From: Rhodospirillaceae bacterium
Lineage (GTDB): Bacteria; Pseudomonadota; Alphaproteobacteria; Puniceispirillales; Puniceispirillaceae
Assembly (NCBI GenBank): GCA_011522725.1
Contig: WTIL01000093.1
Coordinates: forward strand, 35,035 to 83,538
Reading direction: 5' to 3'
DNA: 48,504 bases
Of this stretch, positions 33,840 to 43,828 are shown piece by piece. Each line of letters begins with the position of its first letter. Within the stretch, counting starts at the first letter, position 1. The notes beneath the pieces are model-generated. The model saw nothing but the letters and a program-made list of their open reading frames with translations, was not told the DNA's origin and did not search any database. The position numbers and the translations under genes are program-made.

Positions 33840-35638
33840 AGATCGGCCAGATGGCGGTAAAGCGCCGACTCGTTGATCAGCTGTTCATGCGTGCCAGTGG
33901 CGGTGATCCTGCCACCATCCATCAACAGGATCCGGTCGGCGCGAACCACCGTCGCCAGCCGGTGCGCAATGACAATGGATGTGCGGTCGCGCATCAGCCG
34001 CTCCAGCGCCGCCTGCACCGCCGCCTCGGACCGCGCATCCAGCGCGCTTGTCGCCTCGTCGAGAAGAAGCAGCCCCGGATCGCGCAGGATCGCGCGTGCG
34101 ATAGCGATCCGCTGGCGCTGGCCACCCGACAGCCGCACGCCCTTTTCCCCTACCGGCGTGTCATACCCGTTCTCGAGCGCGGCGATGAAATCATGCGCCT
34201 CGGCCTGCCGCGCAGCGGCGATGATCTCGTTCTCGCTGGCGTCCGGCCGGCCAAATCCGATATTGTCGCGCACGCTGGTGGAGAACAGCGCAGGCTCCTG
34301 CGGCACCAGCCCGATATATTGCCTTATGTCGCCAAGGGCGAGGTCACGCAGATCCTCGCCGCACAGCCGCACAGTCCCCGCACCCGGGTCATAGAACCGC
34401 AGCAGCAGATGGAACAGGGTCGATTTTCCAGCCCCGCTCGGCCCGACAAGCGCCACCCTCTCGCCGCGCGAGATTTCGAAATCGACCGCGCTGACGGCTG
34501 GCCGGCTGGTTCCGGCCGGATAAGAGAAATCGACAGCCTCAAACCGGCAGGCCGTCTCGCAATCACGGCGAAGCGGCAGCGGCGCGGCCGGCTCCGACAG
34601 ATCGGCAGCTGTCTGCAATGTCTGGGCAATCCGTTCCGCGGCGCCAGCGGCCCGTTGCAGCTCGCCGGCGAGTTCCGACAGGAAGCCGGTCGAGGCCGCG
34701 ACCAGAAAGGCGTAGAAGACGAAAGAGGACAGGTCGCCAGCGGATATGCGCCCGGCGATCAGGTCCTGGCCACCGATCCAGAGGATCGCGGCGATGCCTG
34801 AAAAGACGAGGAAGATGATGATCCCGCTCATCCAGCCGCGAAGCCTGACCCGCCGCAGCGCCGCCTCGAGACTGTCATCGACAGCGGTCTCGAACCGCGA
34901 GGCCATCATGCCCTGCCGGCCAAAGGCCTGAACGGTCCTGATGGCGGCCACCGTTTCCTCGGCCTGAACCGCGACATCGGCAAGCCTGTCCTGTGCGATC
35001 CGCGAGGCCTTGCGCAGCCGGCGCCCGAGGATGATCAGCGGAATCACCACCAGCGGCACCACGACAAGAACGACAAGCGACATCTTCGCGCTGGACAGGA
35101 CCACCATCACAAGGCCGCCGAACAGCAGGATGACATTGCGCGCCGCCATCGACAGGGTCGATGTCATCACCGTCTGCACAATCGCCGTATCGGTTGTGAT
35201 ACGGGCCAGCACATCGCCGGTGCGGGCCGATTCGTACCATGCCGGCGGCAGGGTCATCAGATGGCCGAACACGGCGCGGCGCACATCGGCAAGAACGCTC
35301 TCGCCGATCTGGTTCACCAGGGTGGTGCGAAGATAGCTTCCGGCGGCCAGCACAAAGGCTATCACCGCCGTACCGATGACCGCCCCGTTCAGCAGCTCCG
35401 GGTCCTGCCTGCCAAGCCCCTCGTCAACGAGATAGGCAAGGCCGCGCCCCATCGTCAGCAACGCGCCGGCCACCATCAGCAGCGCCAGGGCGGCACCGGC
35501 GATGCGCCAGCGATAGGGGCTGAAAAACGGCCAGAAGACGCGCAGCAGCTCGGCCGAGGAATAGGCCGCGCCACCCTCGCCCAACGATGCGCTCTGCCGG
35601 TTGAATGCCGTGTCGGTAGTGGTCTGGAATGATGGCAA
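33791..35638 (-). CDS. ABC exporter, fused permease and ATPase (MsbA-like)
   Basis: A 615-residue half-transporter. The membrane domain (about 30-320) has six helices and the intracellular EFGR-like region ...VQAFGRQ. The ATPase domain (about 360-605) shows Walker A GPSGAGKST, the Q-loop PQEPALFS, signature LSGGQRQR, Walker B LLLLDEATSALD and H-loop IAHRL. Substrates may be lipid, drug or peptide. The apparent start is TTG at 35638, with a weak GGGGGCGG before it; another TTG follows at codon 19. The last 13 codons run into the 3' end of the convergent secreted-protein gene. Confidence 0.88.
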   Translation of the reverse strand: MPSFQTTTDTAFNRQSASLGEGGAAYSSAELLRVFWPFFSPYRWRIAGAALALLMVAGALLTMGRGLAYLVDEGLGRQDPELLNGAVIGTAVIAFVLAAGSYLRTTLVNQIGESVLADVRRAVFGHLMTLPPAWYESARTGDVLARITTDTAIVQTVMTSTLSMAARNVILLFGGLVMVVLSSAKMSLVVLVVVPLVVIPLIILGRRLRKASRIAQDRLADVAVQAEETVAAIRTVQAFGRQGMMASRFETAVDDSLEAALRRVRLRGWMSGIIIFLVFSGIAAILWIGGQDLIAGRISAGDLSSFVFYAFLVAASTGFLSELAGELQRAAGAAERIAQTLQTAADLSEPAAPLPLRRDCETACRFEAVDFSYPAGTSRPAVSAVDFEISRGERVALVGPSGAGKSTLFHLLLRFYDPGAGTVRLCGEDLRDLALGDIRQYIGLVPQEPALFSTSVRDNIGFGRPDASENEIIAAARQAEAHDFIAALENGYDTPVGEKGVRLSGGQRQRIAIARAILRDPGLLLLDEATSALDARSEAAVQAALERLMRDRTSIVIAHRLATVVRADRILLMDGGRITATGTHEQLINESALYRHLADLQFSTPQSGTQGAPLN

Positions 35639-35679
35639 GCCGGGCCGCCCCCGTACTGGTCCGGCACGCCGATTGGGGC

Positions 35680-35708
35680 TTGCCTTCTATGGTGGTTGGG
35701 GATATACC
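35680..35708 (+). promoter_or_regulatory. putative rpmE promoter
   Basis: TTGCCT (35680-35685), a 17-base spacer and TATACC (35703-35708) match sigma-70 spacing; each hexamer agrees at four of six positions. The predicted start near 35715 gives a leader of about 95 bases to rpmE. Confidence 0.5.
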
Positions 35709-35810
35709 ACCGCACTCGGACATTGACCAGCGCGACAGCTTGGCGCGCCGCATGAACACCGAGTGAAGACAGCAGAGCAAATAGGGCCCGACGGGGCCGG
35801 GAGCATTCTG

Positions 35811-36032
35811 ATGAAGAAGGATATCCATCCGGACTACCACGAGATCACTGTTGTCATGACCGACGGCAGCGAGCACACGACCCGCTCGACCTGGGGCAAG
35901 CCCGGCGACGTGCTGAAGCTCGACATCGACCCGAAGACCCATCCGGCATGGACCGGCCAGCACCGCATCGTCGACTCTGGCGGCCAGGTGGCGCGCTTCA
36001 ACAAGCGCTTCTCGAACCTCGGGATCAAGTAA
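35811..36032 (+). CDS. rpmE: 50S ribosomal protein L31
   Basis: A 73-residue L31 ([20 protein letters not shown]..., [24 protein letters not shown]). GGGAG eight bases before the ATG fixes the start; an earlier in-frame ATG-containing extension lacks support. It has no CxxC zinc motif, so it is the C-minus type often linked with zinc limitation; no Zur site is evident. It is monocistronic, with its own promoter and terminator. Confidence 0.95.
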   Translation: MKKDIHPDYHEITVVMTDGSEHTTRSTWGKPGDVLKLDIDPKTHPAWTGQHRIVDSGGQVARFNKRFSNLGIK

Positions 36033-36035
36033 TTC

Positions 36036-36085
36036 TTTCCGCATATCGCGGAAACGCAAAAGGCCGGCTTTCGCCGGCCTTTTTG
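36036..36085 (+). terminator. tandem hairpins and terminator after rpmE
   Basis: TTTCCGC (36036-36042) pairs with GCGGAAA (36048-36054) just after the stop. It is followed by AGGCCGGC/GCCGGCCT (36061-36068 with 36073-36080), TTTC loop, and TTTTTG. Four A precede the second stem, so it may act weakly in the other direction for ppdK. Confidence 0.9.
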
Positions 36086-36114
36086 TTTGTCCGGAACCTG
36101 CCCGGGCGTGCAGG

Positions 36115-38793
36115 CTAGCCGCGGCTGCGAATCGCCGCCTGTGCCGCCGCCAGGCGCGCCGCCGGCACCCGGTAGGGCGAGCAGGACACGTAATCCAGCC
36201 CGACCTCCTCAAAGAAGCCGATCGATGCCGGATCGCCGCCATGTTCTCCGCAGATGCCCAGCTTGATGTCGCCGCGTGCGGCGCGTCCGCCTTCCACGCC
36301 CATGCGCACCAGCGCGCCGACGCCCTCGCGGTCGATCGACACGAACGGGTCCGCCGGATAGATTTCGGCATCGGTATAGGCATGCATGAAGGATCCCGCG
36401 TCATCACGGCTGATGCCGAGCGCGGTCTGCGTCAGGTCGTTGGTGCCGAATGAGAAGAACTCGGCCTGCTGGGCAAGGTCGCCGGCGCAGACGGCCGCGC
36501 GGGGCAGCTCGACCATGGTGCCGACGAGATATTCGATGCGGGTTCCGGTCTCGCCGGCGACCGCCTCTGCCTCGGCATCGATCACCGCCTTGCAGATCTC
36601 TAGCTCCCGGCCGGTGGCGGCAAGCGGGATCATGATCTCCGGCACCGGCGCGGCATCACCCTTTGCGGCGATGGCTGTCGCCGCCTCGAAGATGGCGCGC
36701 GCCTGCATGCGGCAGATTTCCGGATAGGTGACCGCAAGACGGCATCCGCGATGCCCCAGCATCGGGTTGCTTTCCGACAGTTTCAGCGCCCGCTGGCGTG
36801 CGGTTTCCGGCGAAATGCCGGCGGCGGCGGCCACATCGGCAAGCTCCTCGGCCGAATGCGGCAGGAACTCGTGAAGCGGCGGGTCCAGAAGACGGATCGT
36901 CACCGGAAGGCCTGTCATGATGGTGAACAGCTCTTCGAAATCCTGCCTCTGCATCGGCAGCAGCTTGGCCAGCGCGGCCTCGCGGCCGGCGGTATCGACA
37001 GCCATGATCATCTCGCGCATGGCGATGATCCTGTCGACATCGAAGAACATGTGCTCGGTCCGGCACAGCCCGATCCCCTCGGCCCCGAAATCGACCGCCG
37101 TGCGGGCATCCGCCGGAGTCTCGGCATTGGTGCGAACCGCCATGCGGCGGGTCTCGTCGGCCCAGCCCATGATCGTGGCGAACGCGCCCGACATTTCGGG
37201 CTGGATGGTGTCGACCTGGCCAAGGAAGACCTCGCCGGTGCCGCCATCAATGGTCACAATGTCACCTTCCGCCAGCTCGTGCTCGCGGATATAGACCTTC
37301 CCGGCCGTCTCGTCGAAGCGCAATTCGCCGGCACCGGAGACACAGGCACGTCCCATGCCGCGCGCGACAACGGCCGCGTGGCTGGTCATGCCGCCGCGTG
37401 CGGTCAGGATGCCGGCGGCGGCGTGCATGCCGTGAATGTCCTCGGGGCTGGTCTCGAGCCGCACCAGAATGACGCTCTTGCCGGCTGCGGCCAGCTCCTC
37501 GGCGCGATCGGCGCTCAGTACGATCTCTCCCGCGGCCGCGCCCGGAGAGGCCGGAAGCCCCTGCGTGATCACCGTCTTCTCGGCATCGGGGTCCAGCGTC
37601 GGGTGAAGAAGCTGGTCGAGCGCGATCGGATCGATCCGCAGAAGCGCCTCGTCGCGCGTGATCAGCCCTTCCTCGGCCATTTCCACGGCCATGCGAAGCG
37701 CTGCCGCGCCGGTCCGCTTGCCGTTGCGGGTCTGCAGCATATAGAGCTTGTTCTGCTGGACGGTGAACTCGATGTCCTGCATGTCGCCGTAATGGGTCTC
37801 GAGCTGCGTGCGCACCGCGTCGAGCTGGGCGAACACCTCGGGCATCGCCTCTTCCATCGACGGCTCGCTCTCGCCGGCGGTCTCGCGCGCCGCCCTGGTC
37901 AGCGACAGCGGGGTGCGGATGCCGGCAACGACATCCTCGCCCTGGGCGTTGATCAGATACTCGCCATAGAAGCTGTTCTCGCCAGTCGAGGGATCGCGGG
38001 TGAAGGCGACACCGGTGGCGCAATCCTCGCCCATATTGCCGAACACCATCGCCTGAACGTTCACAGCCGTGCCCCAGGAGGCGGGGATGTTGTTCAGACG
38101 GCGATAGGTTGTGGCACGGGCGTTCATCCAGCTGTTGAAGACAGCGCCGATGGCGCCCCACAGCTGGTCGTTCGGGTCCTGCGGAAACTCCTCGCCGCTC
38201 TCGTCACGGACGATCTGCTTGTAGGTGCCGACAAGGGTCTCGAGATCGTCGCCGGTCAGGCCGGTATCGTCGAACACCCCGCAACGCAGCTTCTGCTCTT
38301 CCAGCGCATCCTCGAACAGGCCGTGATCGACCTCCATCACCACATCCGAATACATCTGGATGAAGCGGCGGTAGCTGTCATAGGCGAAACGCTTGTCGTC
38401 CGCGCGCGCGGCGAGGCCCGCCACGGTCACATCGTTCAGTCCGAGATTGAGAACCGTGTCCATCATGCCGGGCATCGATGCCCTCGCACCCGAGCGGACC
38501 GACACCAGAAGCGGGTTTTCCGGATCGGCAAACCCGGCCCCGGTCTGGGCCTCGATACGGGCGATGGCGTCCTTCACCTGGCTCGCCAGCGCGTCCGGAT
38601 AGCTGCGGCCATTGTCGTAATAATGGGTGCAGACCTCGGTGGTGATGGTGAAGCCGGGCGGCACAGGAAGGCCGATGCCGCTCATCTCGGCGAGGTTCGC
38701 GCCCTTGCCGCCGAGAAGATTGCGCATGCCGGTGTCACCGTCGGTGCCGTCCGCGCCAAAGCTGTATACCCATTTCGTAGAGACGTCGTTCAT
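36115..38793 (-). CDS. ppdK: pyruvate, phosphate dikinase
   Basis: An 892-residue enzyme interconverting pyruvate, ATP and phosphate with PEP, AMP and pyrophosphate. The N-terminal ATP-grasp domain (WVYSFGADG, GGKGANLAEM) is followed by the phospho-histidine domain GGMTSHAAVVARGMGRACVSG and a C-terminal PEP-binding barrel (GTEHMFF-like CRTEHMFFD, FSFGTNDLTQT, ICGEHGGDP with catalytic Cys). ATG at 38793, with GGAGGG upstream inside the glyS end, gives the usual length; the open frame beyond is glyS sequence. It lies seven bases after glyS, so both are probably on one transcript. Confidence 0.96.
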   Translation of the reverse strand: MNDVSTKWVYSFGADGTDGDTGMRNLLGGKGANLAEMSGIGLPVPPGFTITTEVCTHYYDNGRSYPDALASQVKDAIARIEAQTGAGFADPENPLLVSVRSGARASMPGMMDTVLNLGLNDVTVAGLAARADDKRFAYDSYRRFIQMYSDVVMEVDHGLFEDALEEQKLRCGVFDDTGLTGDDLETLVGTYKQIVRDESGEEFPQDPNDQLWGAIGAVFNSWMNARATTYRRLNNIPASWGTAVNVQAMVFGNMGEDCATGVAFTRDPSTGENSFYGEYLINAQGEDVVAGIRTPLSLTRAARETAGESEPSMEEAMPEVFAQLDAVRTQLETHYGDMQDIEFTVQQNKLYMLQTRNGKRTGAAALRMAVEMAEEGLITRDEALLRIDPIALDQLLHPTLDPDAEKTVITQGLPASPGAAAGEIVLSADRAEELAAAGKSVILVRLETSPEDIHGMHAAAGILTARGGMTSHAAVVARGMGRACVSGAGELRFDETAGKVYIREHELAEGDIVTIDGGTGEVFLGQVDTIQPEMSGAFATIMGWADETRRMAVRTNAETPADARTAVDFGAEGIGLCRTEHMFFDVDRIIAMREMIMAVDTAGREAALAKLLPMQRQDFEELFTIMTGLPVTIRLLDPPLHEFLPHSAEELADVAAAAGISPETARQRALKLSESNPMLGHRGCRLAVTYPEICRMQARAIFEAATAIAAKGDAAPVPEIMIPLAATGRELEICKAVIDAEAEAVAGETGTRIEYLVGTMVELPRAAVCAGDLAQQAEFFSFGTNDLTQTALGISRDDAGSFMHAYTDAEIYPADPFVSIDREGVGALVRMGVEGGRAARGDIKLGICGEHGGDPASIGFFEEVGLDYVSCSPYRVPAARLAAAQAAIRSRG

Positions 38794-38800
38794 GACCCCG

Positions 38801-40879
38801 CTATCCCTCCAGTTTCGAGAAATCGGCGACCCGTTGCATGGAATGGCGCACCATGGCCAGAAGGCCAAGGCGGTTCCGCCGTACCGCCGCGTCATCGTCA
38901 TTCACGACAACGCGGTCGAAGAAACCGTCGATCGGTCCCCGCAACCCGCCAAGCGACTGCATCGCGGCAAGGAGCGTCTCGCGATCCTGTGCCCCGGCAG
39001 CCGGTTCCGGCAGGGCTGCGAGCGCGCCATGCAGCGCAATCTCGGCATCTTCGGTGAACAGGCGCGGGTCGGTTTCGGGGGAAAACGCCTGTTTGGCTTT
39101 GCTTTCCTCGGCATTGAGGATGCTGGCGGCGCGACGCCAGCCGGCAAGAAGGCCGGTCCCGTCGTCACCTGAAAGGAATTCGGACAGCGCCGCCGCACGG
39201 TCGGCAAGCGCCAGGATATCGTCGTCGCCCTCGGCACCGTCATCGCCAAGAGCGGCGGCCACGACATCATGGGCAAGCCCGTCGTCACGAAGCGTCACGC
39301 GAAGACGCTCGCGAATAAAGGCAAGCAGGTCGGGATCGACGGCATCAAAGCCATGCGCCTTGGCCGCGGCGGACAGGATCGTTCCGAGCGGCATGCGGAT
39401 ACGGCGCTCGCGGATGATGCGGATGATGCCGAGCGCGGCGCGGCGCAGCGCAAACGGGTCCTTCGAGCCTGTCGGCTTGGCGCCGACACCGAAGAACCCG
39501 ACAAGGCTGTCGATCTTGTCGGCAAGGGAGACGACGCATCCCTCTGCACTTCCGGGAAGGCTGTCGGCCGGGCCCTGCGGGCGGTAATGCGCGGCAACGG
39601 CATCCGCCACGGCAGGTTCGGCCGCGCGGATGTAATGGCCGCCCATGATGCCCTGAAGTTCGGGGAATTCGCCAACCATGCCGCTGACAAGATCTGCCTT
39701 GGCCAGCCGCGCGGCGCGCGTGGCGGTCGCCGCGTCACACCCCTCGACATGCCCGCCGATGGCGGCGGCAAGCGCCTCGAGCCGCATGGCCTTGTCATGG
39801 ACCGAGCCAAGCCCTTCATAGAAGGCGATGTCGGAAAGACGCGGCAGCATCTCTTCCAGCGGGGTCTTCATGTCTTCCTGCCAGAAGAATTCGGCATCGG
39901 CGAGACGGGCGCGCAGAACGCGCTGGTTGCCGGCAAGAATCACGGCGTCGCGTTCGGTATCGGCGAGGCGGTTGCCGACGATCACGAAGCCCGGCTGCAG
40001 CGCGCCATCGGCGTCCTCGGTCACCAGATATTTCTGGTGCGCACGGATCGAAGCCTCCAGCACCTCGCCGGGAAGCGCCATGAAACGGTCCTCGATAGAC
40101 CCGAACAGTGGCGACGGCCATTCGACAAGGCCGCAGACCTCGTCGACCAGCCCCTCGTTCGCGCGCAGCGACGTACCTGCCGCTTCGGCAAGCGCGGACG
40201 CGCCCTGAAGCAGGGTGGCGCGGCGCTCGTCACGGTCGACCATCACATGGCCGGCGCGCAGGCGGGCGACGTAATCATCGGCGCTGGCGACACCGGCGAG
40301 GTCGATATCATCCGCATGTTCGAAATAATGGCCGCGGCTGGCGGCGGTGAAGGCAAGGCTCGCCCCGCCGAGATCGAGTTCCCCGGCAAGCGGAGCGCCG
40401 CCGAGAAGCACATTCACCCGGTGAAGCGGGCGCACCCAGCGGAAACGTGTGGCGCCCCAGCGCTGGCTTTTCGGCCAGGGGAAGTCGGCCAGCACGGATG
40501 TGACCATGCCGGGCAGCAGATCGGCCGTGGCGGCGCCCGATTTCTCGATGCGCGCGAACAGGAACCTGCCTTTCGGCGTGTCTTCCTCGGTCAGTTGTTC
40601 ACGCGACAGCCCGGTGGATTTCAGGAAACCGGCAATCGCCTGCTCGGGCGCGTCGGCGCGCGGGCCGCGGCGCTCTTCGGACAGGTCCTCCTGCCGTTCG
40701 GCAAGGCCCTCGACATAAAGCGCCAGATGCCGCGGCGCGACGAAGTGCCGGGCCGCGCCATGCTTCAGCCCGGCCTCGCCAAGCTTGCCGGTGATCAGCC
40801 GTTCCAGATCGGCTGCGGCGCGCGCCTGCATGCGCGCCGGAATTTCCTCGCAGATGATTTCGATCAGCAGGTCGGCCAT
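38801..40879 (-). CDS. glyS: glycyl-tRNA synthetase beta subunit
   Basis: A 692-residue beta chain of the alpha2beta2 bacterial enzyme ([18 protein letters not shown]...; later DKIDSLVGFFGVGAKPTGSKDPFALRR). ATG at 40879 overlaps the glyQ stop as TGATG, and GGGGGAGG eight bases upstream supports it. The frame remains open upstream but only as glyQ antisense-frame residues. Normal length. Confidence 0.96.
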   Translation of the reverse strand: MADLLIEIICEEIPARMQARAAADLERLITGKLGEAGLKHGAARHFVAPRHLALYVEGLAERQEDLSEERRGPRADAPEQAIAGFLKSTGLSREQLTEEDTPKGRFLFARIEKSGAATADLLPGMVTSVLADFPWPKSQRWGATRFRWVRPLHRVNVLLGGAPLAGELDLGGASLAFTAASRGHYFEHADDIDLAGVASADDYVARLRAGHVMVDRDERRATLLQGASALAEAAGTSLRANEGLVDEVCGLVEWPSPLFGSIEDRFMALPGEVLEASIRAHQKYLVTEDADGALQPGFVIVGNRLADTERDAVILAGNQRVLRARLADAEFFWQEDMKTPLEEMLPRLSDIAFYEGLGSVHDKAMRLEALAAAIGGHVEGCDAATATRAARLAKADLVSGMVGEFPELQGIMGGHYIRAAEPAVADAVAAHYRPQGPADSLPGSAEGCVVSLADKIDSLVGFFGVGAKPTGSKDPFALRRAALGIIRIIRERRIRMPLGTILSAAAKAHGFDAVDPDLLAFIRERLRVTLRDDGLAHDVVAAALGDDGAEGDDDILALADRAAALSEFLSGDDGTGLLAGWRRAASILNAEESKAKQAFSPETDPRLFTEDAEIALHGALAALPEPAAGAQDRETLLAAMQSLGGLRGPIDGFFDRVVVNDDDAAVRRNRLGLLAMVRHSMQRVADFSKLEG

Positions 40880-41793
40880 CAGTTCGCCTCCCCCGCCTTC
40901 GCGGCACCGATCCATGCCTCGCAGCATCCGCGTGCCAGCGCCCGCACGCGCCCGATATAGGCGGCGCGTTCAGTGACCGAGATCACGCCGCGCGCGTCAA
41001 GCAGGTTGAACAGGTGGCTTGCCTTCATGCACTGGTCATAGGCGGGAAGCGCCAGCGGTGTCTCGAGCGCGAGAAGTTTGCCGCATTCGGCTTCGGCATC
41101 GCGGAAATGCTGCAGCAACGCTGTCGTATCCGCATGATTGAAGTTCCAGTCGGAGAATTCGACCTCGGCGCGGTGAAAGATATCGCCATAGCGCTTGCCG
41201 CCCTGCTCGCCCGGGACCCCGTCCCAGTCGAGGTCGTAGACATTGTCGATCCCCTGAATGAACATTGCCAGACGCTCGAGACCGTAAGTCAGCTCGAGCG
41301 GGACCGGATCGCATTCCAGACCGCCGACCTGCTGGAAATAGGTGAATTGCGAGACTTCCATCCCGTCGCACCAGACTTCCCAGCCGAGGCCCCAGGCTCC
41401 GAGAGTGGGCGATTCCCAGTCATCTTCGACAAAACGGATGTCGTGGGCGGCGGGATCAAGCCCGATCGCGGCAAGGCTGCCAAGATAGAGTTCCTGCGAG
41501 TCTGGCGGCGACGGCTTGAAGATCGCCTGGAACTGGTAATAGTGCTGGAGCCTGTTCGGATTCTCGCCGAAACGTCCGTCTGTCGGGCGGCGCGAAGGCT
41601 GAACATAGGCGGCGCGCCAGTGGTAGTCGGGCCCGAGCGAGCGCAATGTCGTCGCCGGGTGAAACGTGCCGGCGCCGACCTCCATGTCATAGGGCTGGAG
41701 AATCACAGCACCCTTGCCGGCCCAATAGGCCTGCAGCTTGAGAAGGATTGACTGGAAATCAAGGCCGGGACGGGTGGTGAATGTCTTGGACAT
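40879..41793 (-). CDS. glyQ: glycyl-tRNA synthetase alpha subunit
   Basis: A 304-residue class II catalytic subunit that activates glycine. Recognisable blocks are [59 protein letters not shown]-type and [15 protein letters not shown]. It precedes glyS with a one-base overlap. GGAAAC about 12 bases upstream is a modest ribosome site. Confidence 0.97.
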   Translation of the reverse strand: MSKTFTTRPGLDFQSILLKLQAYWAGKGAVILQPYDMEVGAGTFHPATTLRSLGPDYHWRAAYVQPSRRPTDGRFGENPNRLQHYYQFQAIFKPSPPDSQELYLGSLAAIGLDPAAHDIRFVEDDWESPTLGAWGLGWEVWCDGMEVSQFTYFQQVGGLECDPVPLELTYGLERLAMFIQGIDNVYDLDWDGVPGEQGGKRYGDIFHRAEVEFSDWNFNHADTTALLQHFRDAEAECGKLLALETPLALPAYDQCMKASHLFNLLDARGVISVTERAAYIGRVRALARGCCEAWIGAAKAGEAN

Positions 41794-41881
41794 CAGGGCT
41801 GTTTCCGCTGGAACCGAGGTCGCAAATTAGCCGCAATCGGGATGGCAATGCAAGGGTTTGAATCCCCATTCCGCCGGTAAA

Positions 41882-42118
41882 TCAGGCGGTGCCGTCGCGA
41901 TAGGGGCAGGCCTCGCGCTCGCAGGCCTCTCCTGCGACCCATGCACGGCAGACGCGGCACTCTTCAAGGTCGAGCGCGCGATGACCTTTTTCGGCCTGAT
42001 CGCCGCCGGAATCCGCGCCCTCGTCACCGCCCTTGCGGCGTTCAAGATATTTGAAACCCATCCAGACGGCCCAGATCACACCGGCAAGCGCCATCAGTTT
42101 CGGTAGCGAGAAAATCAT
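41882..42118 (-). CDS. small membrane-anchored Cys-rich protein
   Basis: A 78-residue protein with one N-terminal membrane helix (about 5-25), a charged linker, and a C-terminal cluster of four Cys (ECRVCRAWVAGEACEREACPY), a likely zinc ribbon-like knuckle. AGGAAAGGG lies about 11 bases upstream. It sits 38 bases after sppA on the same strand, probably in one transcript with it. I recognise similar small proteins near sppA in alphaproteobacteria but know no function. Confidence 0.65.
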   Translation of the reverse strand: MIFSLPKLMALAGVIWAVWMGFKYLERRKGGDEGADSGGDQAEKGHRALDLEECRVCRAWVAGEACEREACPYRDGTA

Positions 42119-42156
42119 TCCGGGTCATACCCTTTCCTGTTGTGCCGCGACTTTGG

Positions 42157-43023
42157 TCACAGACCGAATCGCGACAGGTACGCGCGCTCCACCGCAAGCT
42201 GGGCGGCCTCGTCGACGACGCTCGCCGCGGCGGCGCCTGCCATCGATCCGGACAGGCCGCCGATCCCGCTGAAGAGTTTTTTCTTCGGCTGAATGGTCAT
42301 CAGGTCGACCTCTTCACCAAACCGCCTCGTCACGACCGACCGGCAATCGCCGAGCCCGTCGACCAGCCCCAGACCAACTGCGGTCTCACCGGACCAGAAG
42401 GCGCCGCTGAACAGGTCTTCATGCGCGCCCTTCAGCTTGCCGCCGCGCCGTTCGACCACATGCGCAATGAACTGCTGGTGAATTTCGGCCTGCAGGGACT
42501 TCAACCGCTCGACATCCTCTTCGGCTTCGGGGCGGAAGGGGTCGAGGATGGCCTTGCGTTCGCCGGCCGTATAGACCCGCCGGTCGATTCCGAGCCGTTC
42601 GATCGCGCGGTCGAATCCGAACCCGGCCGACACCACGCCGATGGACCCGATGATCGAGGCACCGTTGGCATAAATCTCGTCGGCACTTGCGGCAAGCCAG
42701 TATCCGCCGCTGGCGGCGACATCCTCGCAAAAGGCCAGCACCGGCACATCGGCCTTGCGCGCCAGATCCCGAACCCGCTGCCCGATCAGTGCCGACTGCA
42801 CCGGAGATCCGCCGGGGGAATTGATGATGAGAGCGACGGCCCTGGCGCTCTTGATCGAGAAAGCCTTCTTCAGCTGCGGCTCCACCGCCTCGAGCGATAT
42901 GCCGCGCCGCAGACCGCCCCCGGCGGCAATCACGCCGGAAAGGCGGACCACCGGCACCACGGCCCGGCGCTTGCGCCAGAAGAGCAGGCGCGACAGCACC
43001 GCCCTAGGCCTCGTCACCGGCAT
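42157..43023 (-). CDS. sppA: signal peptide peptidase SppA-like S49 peptidase
   Basis: A 288-residue S49 protease. Motifs are LIINSPGGSPVQS and the catalytic serine region CEDVAASGGYWLAASADEIYANGASIIGSIGVV; the conserved lysine is further on. It lacks the duplicated domain of E. coli SppA, so it is the short form, as in many alphaproteobacteria. ATG at 43023 is preferred over an upstream TTG; it overlaps the methyltransferase 3' end by 20 bases. Confidence 0.88.
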   Translation of the reverse strand: MPVTRPRAVLSRLLFWRKRRAVVPVVRLSGVIAAGGGLRRGISLEAVEPQLKKAFSIKSARAVALIINSPGGSPVQSALIGQRVRDLARKADVPVLAFCEDVAASGGYWLAASADEIYANGASIIGSIGVVSAGFGFDRAIERLGIDRRVYTAGERKAILDPFRPEAEEDVERLKSLQAEIHQQFIAHVVERRGGKLKGAHEDLFSGAFWSGETAVGLGLVDGLGDCRSVVTRRFGEEVDLMTIQPKKKLFSGIGGLSGSMAGAAAASVVDEAAQLAVERAYLSRFGL

Positions 43024-43828
43024 CGCCGCGACGCCGGCTGTTGGCAAGCGGACGTGCCGGATGGATCAGGGGAAGCTGGCCGCCGGCCATGATCTGGGCG
43101 GCGACGTCGGTAAAGCCGCCATCATCACGATGCAGCACGATGCCGGGAAGAACCGCGCCCGGACCGTCGACGTCGCGCCTGACCTGAACGATGACCCGGC
43201 CGGCCGGGCTGGAATGGCGCGGCCAGAGCGGGAAGAGCACCGCCTCGCCGGCTCCGTTCTGCTGGAACAGGCTGATCAGCTCCGGCACCCGGTCGGCACG
43301 GCAGATAAAGGTGATCTTGGCGCGCGGCTTGGCGGCCCAGACGGCGGCCTTGACCCAGTCCACCATGTCGGTGTCCTCGCCCATATGGGCAAGCGCGCGG
43401 TCGGCGTTGCGCGGACGGGTGCCGTGCGAATTGTGATAGGGCGGGTTGCTGACGACATGGTCGAAGCTGCCGGCCAGAACCGGCGGCAGCTCGCGAATGT
43501 CGGTGGTCAGGATGCGCAGCCTGTTGGCGACGCCGTTGACCTCGGCATTTTCCTGCGCCATCGCCGCAAGGTCGGCATGCTTCTCGACGGCGGTGACCTG
43601 CAGTTCGTGATGACGGTGCGCCAGGCACAGGCAGACACCGCCGACACCGGCGCCGAGGTCGAGCACCCTGCCGCTGCTGGTAGAGATCGCCGCCGCGAGA
43701 AGGACGGCATCCGTTCCGACCCGGTAGCCATCCGCCGGCTGGGTGATCTTCACAGCCTCGTTCAGCAGGTGGTCATGCGTCACCTGCATCATCCGGATTT
43801 CGCCTTCGGGCGTGGATTTGTCAGTCAT
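43004..43828 (-). CDS. tRNA1(Val) adenine-N6 methyltransferase-like protein
   Basis: A 274-residue class I SAM methyltransferase. SAM motif VLDLGAGVGGVCLCLA (about 53-68) and the N6-adenine catalytic NPPYH (about 128-132) match the YfiC/TrmN6 family, which methylates A37 of tRNA1(Val). ATG at 43828 has GAGGAA eight bases upstream, within the DUF2007-like gene; the longer open frame reads the DUF2007-like region out of frame. Other NPPY-type substrates remain possible. Confidence 0.88.
   Translation of the reverse strand: MTDKSTPEGEIRMMQVTHDHLLNEAVKITQPADGYRVGTDAVLLAAAISTSSGRVLDLGAGVGGVCLCLAHRHHELQVTAVEKHADLAAMAQENAEVNGVANRLRILTTDIRELPPVLAGSFDHVVSNPPYHNSHGTRPRNADRALAHMGEDTDMVDWVKAAVWAAKPRAKITFICRADRVPELISLFQQNGAGEAVLFPLWPRHSSPAGRVIVQVRRDVDGPGAVLPGIVLHRDDGGFTDVAAQIMAGGQLPLIHPARPLANSRRRGDAGDEA

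Noticed and set aside
36751-39057. Very long plus-strand open frame (768 codons) opposite ppdK and glyS
   Set aside because: It is antisense to clearly conserved ppdK; the product is His/Arg/Gly-rich with no domain. Similar long frames opposite serA (4949-6601), ftsH/tilS (11110-12726) and glyS/glyQ (39269-40960) are the usual side effect of high GC.
41854-41867. GGGTTTGAATCCCC, looks like a tRNA T-arm
   Set aside because: No matching acceptor, D-arm or anticodon arm is found at the right distances on either side, so it is not a tRNA.
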